Below, piece after piece: positions 1 to 6,680 of a stretch of DNA of 7,707 bases. Position numbers and translations under genes: made by a program. The stretch comes from Acidimicrobiaceae bacterium. Its GTDB lineage: Bacteria > Actinomycetota > Acidimicrobiia > Acidimicrobiales > RAAP-2. Under the pieces are notes generated by a model, which was given only the letters and a program-made list of their open reading frames with translations, had not been told where the DNA came from and searched no databases. Location of the stretch: NCBI GenBank assembly GCA_030838245.1, contig JAUTXB010000103.1:1-7707 (forward strand), in the 5' to 3' direction. How positions within the stretch are numbered: the first letter of the stretch is position 1; each line of letters starts with the position of its first letter.

Positions 1-654
1 AGTCATGGGCGCTCCAGCCAGACGTGGGACCGGAACGACTATGACACGTGGGCCGATGACCTCGCCGGGTTGATCGAGCAACTCGACCTGGTGAACCTCA
101 CCCTGATCGCCCACTCGATGGGTGGAGGCGAGATCGCACGCTACGTAGGCCGCCATGGCACGTCGCGTCTGGCAAAGATGATTTTCATCGGCGCGGTGCC
201 ACCACTCATGGTGCAGACCGACAACAACCCCGATGGACTGCCGCTGTCGGTCTTCGACGGCCTTCGCGCTGGTCTCGTTGAGAACCGGTCCCAGTTCTAC
301 AAGGACACGAGCGTGGCGTTCTTCGGCTACAACAGGCCAAACGCCAAGGTCTCCGAGGCCGTCAGGGATCAGTTCTGGCGCCTCGGCATGCAGTCGGGCG
401 TCAAGGCGTCCTACGACTGCATCGAGCAATTCTCCGAGACCGACTTCACCGAGGACCTGAAGAAGATCGACGTTCCGGCGCTATTCATGCACGGAGAGGA
501 CGACCAGATCGTCCCCTATCAAGACGCCTCGGTTCTTGCCGCGAAGCTCGCGCAGAACGGGACACTGAACATCTACCCCGGCTTCTCACACGGCATGGCG
601 ATCACCGAAGCCGAGACGATCAACGCAGATCTGCAGGCGTTCATCCGGTCCTGA
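1..654 (+). CDS. Alpha/beta hydrolase, non-heme chloroperoxidase/esterase type (5' end outside window)
   Basis: The frame is open from base 1, so the gene starts upstream; 217 residues are visible, against about 270-280 in the family, so roughly 55-60 N-terminal residues are missing. Seen directly: a conserved HGRSS loop at in-window residues 2-6, the nucleophile elbow AHSMGGG with Ser39 (codon 115-117), a cap-like region at about residues 75-140, a likely catalytic Asp168 in HGEDDQIVP (codon 502-504) and His197 in FSHGM (codon 589-591). The triad order Ser-Asp-His and the Met after the nucleophile, which would help form the oxyanion hole, match the cofactor-free haloperoxidase/perhydrolase and arylesterase group, probably cytosolic. 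The substrate cannot be read from sequence, and the 'chloroperoxidase' label commonly given to this family reflects a side reaction (peracid formation). The catalase remnant lies directly downstream in the same frame, so a former peroxide-related pair is possible. Confidence 0.9.
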   Translation, partial: SHGRSSQTWDRNDYDTWADDLAGLIEQLDLVNLTLIAHSMGGGEIARYVGRHGTSRLAKMIFIGAVPPLMVQTDNNPDGLPLSVFDGLRAGLVENRSQFYKDTSVAFFGYNRPNAKVSEAVRDQFWRLGMQSGVKASYDCIEQFSETDFTEDLKKIDVPALFMHGEDDQIVPYQDASVLAAKLAQNGTLNIYPGFSHGMAITEAETINADLQAFIRS

Positions 655-696
655 CCCCGTTCTTGCCCCGCTCCGGCGAGTTGGCTAGGCGTTAGG

Positions 697-1083
697 GCAC
701 CGGTCCGGAGCTACTCCAGGGATGGGGCAATGAGGGTGGACAACGTCACTGACCCCGTCTACTACCCGAACTACTTCGACGACGCCCCCGCCGCCCAAAC
801 CGACACCTACGCCGAGCACTCAGTGTGGGCAGCCGACGGCGAGATGGTCCGCGCCGCCTACACGCTCCATCCCTAGGACGACGACTTCGGCCAGGCGTAC
901 ACCCTCGTCAACGACGTGGTGGACGACGCAGCGCGCGACCGACTCGTCGACACGGTGTCAGGGGTCCTTCCCGGGCTGCGGCGCGAGGAGGTCCTTCAGC
1001 GGGCCTTCGAGTACTGGCGCAACATCGACAGGACCGTCGGCGACCGGATCGAGGCGGTGGCGCTCGAGAGGCGCCGCAGCTGA
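697..1083 (+). pseudogene. Catalase C-terminal remnant with in-frame TAG
   Basis: One reading frame gives catalase-like protein from about 697. The stretch around RSYSRDGAMRVDN (709-747), followed by DPVYYPN, resembles the segment after the catalase core, and ADGEMVRAAYTLHP leads up to a TAG at 874-876. Beyond it, in the same frame, [27 protein letters not shown] and [16 protein letters not shown] resemble the catalase-related C-terminal domain, ending at TGA 1081-1083. The heme-binding barrel and active-site residues, some 350-400 residues in a full catalase, are absent; the preceding gene's stop lies only about 40 nt upstream. An ATG at 730 could start a 48-residue peptide, but it would have no catalytic part. 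I infer a dead gene left by deletion plus a nonsense mutation. A sequencing error could explain the TAG but not the missing core. Family assignment is by eye. Confidence 0.78.
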
Positions 1084-1367
1084 ACCCGCTTTGGCAGCTC
1101 GGAACGCGCACGAGCGGCTAACGAGCAAAGATTACGGAGTGTTGGGCAATGCGATTTGAACAAACCCTCGGGATCGACCGACTTCCGTCGTCTTGGGGTG
1201 CCGCCGAGGGGGCAAGGGCGACGAGCAAACTGCGGCCACCGATTGTCGCTGACACGGGGCAGGTGTTCTCGCTGGGGGGCTCGACTCCGTCCCGTCGGAT
1301 CGCAGCGATGCCTCTACGGATAATCCGAGCCCGGACCGTAACGGCCTCGATACTGAGTAGGTCAACC

Positions 1368-1387
1368 GCATAGGGCATGCCCTGTGC
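1368..1387. repeat. Near-perfect 20-bp palindrome
   Basis: The 20 bases from 1368 to 1387 equal their own reverse complement except for one symmetric mismatch pair, which would form G-U in RNA. The core GGGCATGCCC (1373-1382) is perfect. There is no loop, so a DNA-level binding site for a dimeric protein is more natural than an RNA hairpin. No gene start lies close enough to name a target. Confidence 0.5.
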
Positions 1388-1473
1388 ACCGCAATCTCGA
1401 CCTAGGACTCGACTGCTAAAGCGCAGCGTACGGGACGCGTGCGCTGTGCCACCCTCATAGGGCTGCATAGGGC
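1369..1473. repeat. Three copies of CATAGGGC
   Basis: The word CATAGGGC occurs at 1369-1376 (inside the palindrome), 1456-1463 and 1466-1473. The last two are in tandem with a 10-bp period, one DNA turn. The first and third copies share ten bases, GCATAGGGCA. A helically phased pair can be an operator arrangement; no regulator is known here. Confidence 0.4.
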
Positions 1474-1538
1474 ACGGGTGAGCAGGTCCCGAGAAAAAGC
1501 CCCGATAAACCCGATGTCCGCCAACTCCGCCTGACGCG

Positions 1539-1592
1539 AAACCGCTGGTCAGGCGCCTGTGCTCTATGCACAAGACGCGCCGACCAGCGTTT
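1539..1592 (-). terminator. Long bulged hairpin just beyond tRNA-fMet, possible terminator
   Basis: The arms 1539-1550 and 1582-1592 pair over 4 + 7 bp with one bulged C at 1543. The stem continues with GGCGC/GCGCC (1552-1556 with 1577-1581) and TGTGC/GCACA (1558-1562 with 1568-1572), around a 5-nt loop at 1563-1567. That gives about 21 pairs in a 54-nt element. It begins 3 nt after the encoded CCA of the tRNA, where transcription in the - direction should end. No real U-tract follows, only a short T run, as is common in high-GC actinobacteria. It could instead be a repeat element or a recombination-related structure. Confidence 0.45.
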
Positions 1593-1595
1593 CAG

Positions 1596-1672
<77 letters not shown>

Positions 1673-1748
1673 CCGTGAGGTACAACGATAGCACCCGTTC
1701 ATCCCCGGACGTTCAGCGCCGAAACAGTCGCTCCGGGTACGGGGGGGC
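1673..1748 (-). promoter_or_regulatory. Probable tRNA-fMet promoter region
   Basis: This 76-nt gap lies between the UPF0182 stop and the tRNA 5' end. Read on the - strand, TATCGT at 1690-1685 is a reasonable -10 hexamer, which would start transcription a few bases before the tRNA. No good -35 is seen at 16-18 bp spacing (AACGTC at 17 bp is weak). There is no clear terminator for the UPF0182 gene, so read-through from the operon is also possible. Confidence 0.3.
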
Positions 1749-4700
1749 CTACGCCGGGGCGGTCGAGGGGGTCGTGTTCGCCTTGGCCTTCGACTTCGGG
1801 GTCGTTGTCGTCGTCGAGGTCTTGCCCGTGGTGGGGGTGGTGGTCTTTCCGCCGCCCGAGCTTGGCGTCGTCGTGGTGGTGGTTGCCGATCCGGTGCCGG
1901 GGGTGGCCGTGCCCGTCAGTTGCTGGATGGTGTTCAAGTCGGACTCCATCCTGGTGATGTCGGTTTGGTACGCGCCCAGGTCCCCGTTCTTGAGGTCGGT
2001 CTGGGACTGCTGATAGGCCGCCTGGGCATCGACAAGGAGGTTCTGCACCTGGGGCGACAGAGTCCCGCTCCCACCCCCGGGCGACGTCGACACCGGCGCC
2101 TTGAACACCTGGGTCAATGCGTCTTGCAGCGCGGCGCTCGCATCGGTGGGCGTGCCACCCGTACCCAGAGCAGCCTGCTTGCCGTACACGGCGATCACCC
2201 CCTGCAGCTCGGGGAACGTATTGCGCGACGACTGGACATAGAGCGGCTGAATGTACAAGAGCGAATCGGCGATCGGGATCATCAACACGTTGCCCAGCTC
2301 AACCGTCGAGCCGTTCTGGTTCAACAGACTGATCTGTCGAGAGATCGACTGGGTGGCGTCAATCCGGGCCGCGACCAGAGACGGACCGTCGACAGGTTGC
2401 CCACGAGGGGTGACGAACATCTGGATCTGCCCGTAGTGACCGGGATCGGACCCGGCGATCATGAACCCCGAGAGGGTTTGGATCTGGCTCCCCTTGGACA
2501 CCGGCACCAGCGCGTCGAGCAGCGTGAACGTCTGTTTGGTCTGGCCAGGGACCCGGAGCATCTGGTAGATCGGCGCCATCTTCACAACCTGGCCGGTAGA
2601 CACCGCTTGGCCCTGGGCGTTGACCGTCTGGGTGGTGGCCAAGGCAGCAGAGGGCGAGCCCGAACCTGGGGTGGGCGAGAGGCTCCAGGCGTCGGCGGCG
2701 CTGTAGAAGCTGGTGGCGTTGGTGATGTGGTACTTCCCGTACATGGAGGCCTGCACGGTGAAGATGTCCTCGGGGTACCGGATGTGGGCCCTGAGCGCTT
2801 TGGGCATCTTCGACGCCGGGGTGAACATGTTCGGGAAGGCCCGCTCGTAGGTGCGGATGATCGGATCGTTGGGATCCATCACGTAGAACGTCATCATGCC
2901 GGTGTACGAGTCGGTGACCACCTTGACCGAGTTGCGGATGTAGTTGAAGTTGGGGGGGAGCCCGCTGGCCGACGACAATGCCGTGGTGTCGGCATTTTGC
3001 GCATAGGGGTAGCTGTCGGTCGTCGTGTAGGCGTCCTGGATGTAGTCGATATGCCCGTTCACCAGCGCCGAGTACGGGTCGGAGTCGAGGCTTAGGAACG
3101 GGGCGGCCTTGGCCACCCTTACCTGGATCTGGCGGTCGAACATCACCCTCGAGTTGCCAGTCAACTGGTCGGAGATCAACATGTTGATGTCGCCGAAGCG
3201 GAACGCGAACATGACCCGCTTGAAGAACGAGGAGAGCTGGACGCCCCCGTCCCCGCTGTAGTGGGTCTCCTGGTTCTGGCCATTGATGAGCTGATAGTCG
3301 ATCTCGGGCTGCTTCGTGTTGGCCACCACGTAACCCGGCTCGTTCAGCCCGAAGTAGACGGACGGTTGGGTGATCGTGGGCAGCCCCTTGGTCGAGGCCG
3401 GGGGAACGCCCTGGACCCCGAAGACGGGGTCGCCGTTGGAAGTGGTCTGGTTCGAGGGTGACACGATCATGCCGTACCCGTGGGTGAACTGCAGATGGGT
3501 GTTGACCCACGACGCCGCCGGAATGTCCGAGTCGTTGATCTCCCTGACGCCCACCACCGCCGGCGTCTCCTTGCCGTCCACCGTATAGCGGTCCACACCG
3601 AGCGAGTTGAAGCTGTAATAGGAGCGGATGCGTTGGAGCAGATCGTACGTCGGCTGGGTCACCGTCGGATCCCACAGGCGTACGTTTCCGGTGGTGGCGC
3701 TGTTGGCGTTCAGTGTGTTGGCGTTCAGTGTCTGGGCGGCCGGAAACGGCGTGCTGGTGATGCCGTTGAGGCTCATGGCCGACCGAGTGGCGGCGATGTT
3801 CCGCTGGATGTAGGGATGCTCCAAGGTGTTCTGGGCCGGGTTGACGCTGAACGCCTGCACCGCGGCCGGGTAGATGGCCCCGGCGGTCAGGGCGACGAGG
3901 AACCACATGCCCACCCCGAGCACGGGCAGGGCCCAGCCTTGCCGGCGGATGTTGAAGATCAACAACAAGAACGCGGCCAGCGAGACCAGGATCAACAACT
4001 GCAACGCGGGCAACCGGGCGTGGACGTCGGTGTAGCCGGGACCTTGCACGTACCCGTCAGTGGCGTTGTCGAGGTTGTATCGCTGCAGGAAGTACCCCAC
4101 CGCCTTGACCAAGGCCATTAACCCGAGGATCACCGAGATGTGGGCTTTGACCGCCGGACTGACCCTGGGCCTGGGCCCTTGGACCCGGATGCCCCCGTTG
4201 AGGTAGTGGGTGAGGACGGTAACGAAGAAGATGACGATCAGCGCCACCAGTGCCCAGTGGACGAGGAAGTTCTCGAACGGCAGCTTGAACACGAAGAACC
4301 CGATGTCCTTGTGCCACAGGGCATCCTTTTTCCCGAACGACACGCCGTTGCGGAAGAAGATCCAGTTCTGCCACTGGCCGAGGGCCTGCGATCCCACGAT
4401 GAGCGACAGGATGATCACCACCGCGGCTCGGATCCACTTCGAGTAGGGCCCGACGACTTCCTGGTAGCGCCGGACGAAGTCGTCCTCGGCGTCGGCCGCC
4501 TGGCTCCGGGGCGCCAGTCGTTCGGCCACGATGAGACTGGACAGCAGCAATGCGGCGAAGATCACGCAGAAGGTGATCATCAGTCCGGCCTTGATCTCGA
4601 ACAGGCTCCGCCAGACCGAGTGGAGCCTGACCGCCGAGAACCACAGTGCGTCGGTGTAGAAGACGGCAAAGGTACGCAAAGACGCGATCACGGCGATGAT

Positions 4701-4784
4701 GATGATCAGGGCAACGATGATCCAGCGTCGTCGTCGGTGAGTGGTGGCGCGAGGACTCTTTGGCACGTCATCCGGTCTGCGCAC
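1749..4784 (-). CDS. UPF0182 family multi-pass membrane protein
   Basis: A 1011-residue protein of the UPF0182 type, function unknown in the family. After a basic N-terminus (RRRRW at 17-21) about seven membrane segments are visible near residues 21-42, 66-87, 118-137, 172-195, 213-235, 258-279 and 284-312. A large domain of about 570 residues, probably extracytoplasmic, follows. The last ~55 residues are a low-complexity Thr/Ser/Pro/Gly tail with Lys at the end. Length and layout fit the family, usually about 900-1000 residues. The start is GTG at 4784, 10 nt after the upstream DivIVA-like gene's stop. No good Shine-Dalgarno is seen, so translational coupling is likely; GTG at 4766 (codon 7) is an alternative start. 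I recall a Lon-like PDZ gene next to a UPF0182 gene in mycobacteria, which supports the identity. Its role beside the protease is unknown; envelope function is an inference. Confidence 0.93.
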   Translation of the reverse strand: MRRPDDVPKSPRATTHRRRRWIIVALIIIIAVIASLRTFAVFYTDALWFSAVRLHSVWRSLFEIKAGLMITFCVIFAALLLSSLIVAERLAPRSQAADAEDDFVRRYQEVVGPYSKWIRAAVVIILSLIVGSQALGQWQNWIFFRNGVSFGKKDALWHKDIGFFVFKLPFENFLVHWALVALIVIFFVTVLTHYLNGGIRVQGPRPRVSPAVKAHISVILGLMALVKAVGYFLQRYNLDNATDGYVQGPGYTDVHARLPALQLLILVSLAAFLLLIFNIRRQGWALPVLGVGMWFLVALTAGAIYPAAVQAFSVNPAQNTLEHPYIQRNIAATRSAMSLNGITSTPFPAAQTLNANTLNANSATTGNVRLWDPTVTQPTYDLLQRIRSYYSFNSLGVDRYTVDGKETPAVVGVREINDSDIPAASWVNTHLQFTHGYGMIVSPSNQTTSNGDPVFGVQGVPPASTKGLPTITQPSVYFGLNEPGYVVANTKQPEIDYQLINGQNQETHYSGDGGVQLSSFFKRVMFAFRFGDINMLISDQLTGNSRVMFDRQIQVRVAKAAPFLSLDSDPYSALVNGHIDYIQDAYTTTDSYPYAQNADTTALSSASGLPPNFNYIRNSVKVVTDSYTGMMTFYVMDPNDPIIRTYERAFPNMFTPASKMPKALRAHIRYPEDIFTVQASMYGKYHITNATSFYSAADAWSLSPTPGSGSPSAALATTQTVNAQGQAVSTGQVVKMAPIYQMLRVPGQTKQTFTLLDALVPVSKGSQIQTLSGFMIAGSDPGHYGQIQMFVTPRGQPVDGPSLVAARIDATQSISRQISLLNQNGSTVELGNVLMIPIADSLLYIQPLYVQSSRNTFPELQGVIAVYGKQAALGTGGTPTDASAALQDALTQVFKAPVSTSPGGGSGTLSPQVQNLLVDAQAAYQQSQTDLKNGDLGAYQTDITRMESDLNTIQQLTGTATPGTGSATTTTTTPSSGGGKTTTPTTGKTSTTTTTPKSKAKANTTPSTAPA

Positions 4785-4794
4785 GGGCTGCAGC

Positions 4795-6645
4795 CTAGGT
4801 GGCGGCGGGGACCAGCAGGCAACGGCACCCGGAATGGGCAGGCGGGTGCCGATGTCCGGTGGGGAAGTCCTGTCCGGCTGGCTGCGGGCCGTTCAGTGCA
4901 TTGTCGTCGCAGTCGGGACACGGGGTGGAACCCGGCGCCGCCGCGGCGATCCATTCGATGTCCTGTGACGATCCCGCCACCGAGCCAGCCGAGAAGCCGG
5001 CGATCACATAGTCGCCGGCCAACCGCTCGATCCGCTCACCCTTCCACTCCCGGAAGGCGGCGCCGACATGCTCGGTCACCGCCGTCTCGTCGGCGTCGGC
5101 CACCTGCTCGGTGTCGGCAAGGCTGCGCCGCAACGGTCCGACGATTGCCGTGGCCAGATCGTGTGCCACTCCGACCACGTGGTCGGCGAGCGGGCCACCC
5201 TCGGACTCGTCTCCGACGAACATCCGACCGGCGCCGGCCGCTTGCTCCAGCTGAGACAAGGCGGCGGTGGAATAGGCGTCGAGATGCTCGACCTCATTGG
5301 GCAGGAGATCGTTCGACCACTTCGACCCGTTGTTGCGCAGTCGGTCGAGGAGGTCGTTCTGGTCGTCTTGGAGCGTGCGCTTCAGCCGACGGGACAGGGC
5401 GGTGACCAGCGGGCCGACCAGCTCGTCTCGACGGTCCACGAGCGGGTTCCCGCGACCAGGCTCCTCGCCTTCCCCACTTGGTTCGTCCGAATGCACCTGG
5501 TCATCGGCCCCGTCGGTATCCCGCCCGGCGCGGATCTTGGCGAAGAGCTCGTCCACTGACGGGGTCGGGTCGTCGCTCACCGACTGGCTCGCCGCTGGGG
5601 CCGCTGCGGTCTCGTCGGCACCGTCGTCCACAGTGCCCGAAGGCGTTGCCTGGCCGATCGCTTCCGTCGGGCCCTCGGGCGCAGCGACCGTCTCGGTCTC
5701 CGGTGTCGAGGCCTCGGGGGCCGCCACCGTCTCGGTCACCTCGATTTCGGCGGCAATGAAGGCACCCTGCTCCGACGAGAGCGGTTCGCCCACCTCGCCC
5801 GGGTCGGCGCCGAAGGTGGGCTGGTCCTCGACCACCAGGCCGAGATTGGGCGGAGCCGGTTCGCCCGCTCCCGCGGCCAGCAGGGCGGCCGCTTCTTCTT
5901 CGGGCGTGCCCTCATAGGGGCGGGCGATCGCCTCGCGTCCCGCCGCCTCGGCCGCCAACCTGGCCTCGTCCTCGGCCCGGAACAGCTCGTCGGCGATGCC
6001 GTCCACCGTCCGGCGCACGCCCCGCACCGTCTCGGCCAAGTGCTCCCGGCCGGCGCGGAGCTGCTCGATCTGGGCATGGAGCACCTTGCGACGCTTCGAC
6101 AGGTCGGCCAGCACCCGGGAACGGAGGGTCTGGGCCTCGTCGATCATCTCCCGGCATTCCGCCCTGGCCTGGGCGAGCATCGCCTCGGACTCGTCGTGGG
6201 TCCGCTGTCGGTACTCGGTCACCGACGATTCGGCCTGGGCCGTACGTTCGGCCAGCGCTTGTTCGGCCCGGGCTTCGGATCGCCCGATCTCGTCCTGGGC
6301 CTCGCTGAGCAGGCGTGCCACCTCGCCTTCCGCCTTGGCCACCATCTCATGGGAAGCGTTGTGGGCGCTCTGGAGCACCCGGGCCGTCTCCTGTCCGAGT
6401 GCCGAGGTCAGCGTTCCCTCGTCGAGAACGGGGTTGGCCGCCCGATGCTCGGCCTCGGCTACCTCGTGGCGGAGCTCGATCTCCCGCTCGGCGGCGACCC
6501 GCAGCGCGTCGGCCACGTAGTCCAAGTAGGACCGAACCTCGGCGGGATCGAACCCGCGACGCACGGTACCGAACGTGTGGCGGGCCACTTCGTCGGGCGA
6601 CAGGCTCGATGATGACGAGATGGACAACCGGCGATCCTCAGGCAT
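4795..6645 (-). CDS. DivIVA-domain coiled-coil protein with phage gpF-like Cys/His C-terminus
   Basis: A 616-residue protein with three parts. Residues about 16-75 are DivIVA-like: FGTVRRGFDPAEV at 25-37, with RGFDPAEV matching the family's RGYDPxEV signature, then a helical start. Residues about 50-245 are Ala/Glu/Arg-rich and look like a long coiled coil. An acidic Ala/Pro linker spans about 245-400 and has a 13-residue repeat near 303-325. Residues about 400-570 are mainly helical. The end carries CPDC (576, 579), His598, His600, PPAHSGCRC (His604, Cys607, Cys609), a pattern like the C-terminus of Mu gpF/SPP1 gp7 phage head proteins. DivIVA proteins bind curved membrane at poles and septa and organise cell-wall growth; what the C-terminal part does is unknown, and metal binding is possible. 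ATG at 6645 is the only early ATG; its ribosome site is weak. The gaps to its neighbours are 35 and 10 nt, so it is probably co-transcribed with them. Confidence 0.85.
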   Translation of the reverse strand: MPEDRRLSISSSSSLSPDEVARHTFGTVRRGFDPAEVRSYLDYVADALRVAAEREIELRHEVAEAEHRAANPVLDEGTLTSALGQETARVLQSAHNASHEMVAKAEGEVARLLSEAQDEIGRSEARAEQALAERTAQAESSVTEYRQRTHDESEAMLAQARAECREMIDEAQTLRSRVLADLSKRRKVLHAQIEQLRAGREHLAETVRGVRRTVDGIADELFRAEDEARLAAEAAGREAIARPYEGTPEEEAAALLAAGAGEPAPPNLGLVVEDQPTFGADPGEVGEPLSSEQGAFIAAEIEVTETVAAPEASTPETETVAAPEGPTEAIGQATPSGTVDDGADETAAAPAASQSVSDDPTPSVDELFAKIRAGRDTDGADDQVHSDEPSGEGEEPGRGNPLVDRRDELVGPLVTALSRRLKRTLQDDQNDLLDRLRNNGSKWSNDLLPNEVEHLDAYSTAALSQLEQAAGAGRMFVGDESEGGPLADHVVGVAHDLATAIVGPLRRSLADTEQVADADETAVTEHVGAAFREWKGERIERLAGDYVIAGFSAGSVAGSSQDIEWIAAAAPGSTPCPDCDDNALNGPQPAGQDFPTGHRHPPAHSGCRCLLVPAAT

Positions 6646-6680
6646 AGGCAGAGCCTACGACGGGCGCTGCACCAAACCGT

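Larger units (their letters stand above)
1084..1538. other. Stretch without a supported gene
   Basis: About 455 nt between the catalase remnant and the tRNA-side hairpin. Open frames of 151 codons (-, 1118-1573) and 74 codons (+, 1149-1373) exist, but they overlap each other. Their products are rich in Arg, Ser and Pro, with no domain, membrane segment or motif I recognise, and no clear ribosome binding site. Third-position G/C bias is weaker than in the real genes nearby. The stretch holds a palindrome at 1368-1387 and short repeats at 1369-1473, listed separately. I looked for tmRNA, RNase P RNA and tRNA signatures and found none. It could be decayed accessory DNA or a regulatory/noncoding RNA region. 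Confidence 0.5.

Noticed and set aside
874..876. TAG read as an amino acid (amber recoding)
   Set aside because: No recoding signal is visible, the catalytic core is missing anyway, and simple decay explains the stop.
825..1121. 98-codon + strand frame over the catalase remnant
   Set aside because: It is a shifted frame with an Arg/Pro-rich product; the catalase similarity is in the other frame, through the TAG.
1230..1300. tRNA/tmRNA-like T-arm (GGCTCGACTCC)
   Set aside because: The flanking bases do not form a T-stem or acceptor, and no tmRNA tag or 3' CCA is found nearby.
1118..1573. Possible 151-residue gene on the - strand
   Set aside because: No motif, weak codon bias, no ribosome site, and it runs into the hairpin arm next to the tRNA; kept only as part of the unassigned stretch.
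1740..1900. GT-rich repeats as a CRISPR or tandem repeat array
   Set aside because: They are the codons of the Thr-rich protein tail, with no regular repeat-spacer pattern.
1920..3095. Open frame of 391 codons on the + strand
   Set aside because: It lies wholly antisense to the well-supported UPF0182 gene and has Arg/Gly/Val-rich composition without motifs.
2359..3906. Open frame of 515 codons on the - strand
   Set aside because: It is a shifted frame inside the UPF0182 gene, with a His/Arg/Pro-rich product and no recognisable domain; the 1011-residue frame has clear family features.
4140..5405. Open frame of 421 codons on the + strand
   Set aside because: It is antisense to the UPF0182 and DivIVA-like genes, spans both, and its product is Arg/Pro/Gly/Asp-rich with no domain. 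Long antisense frames are expected in high-GC coding DNA.
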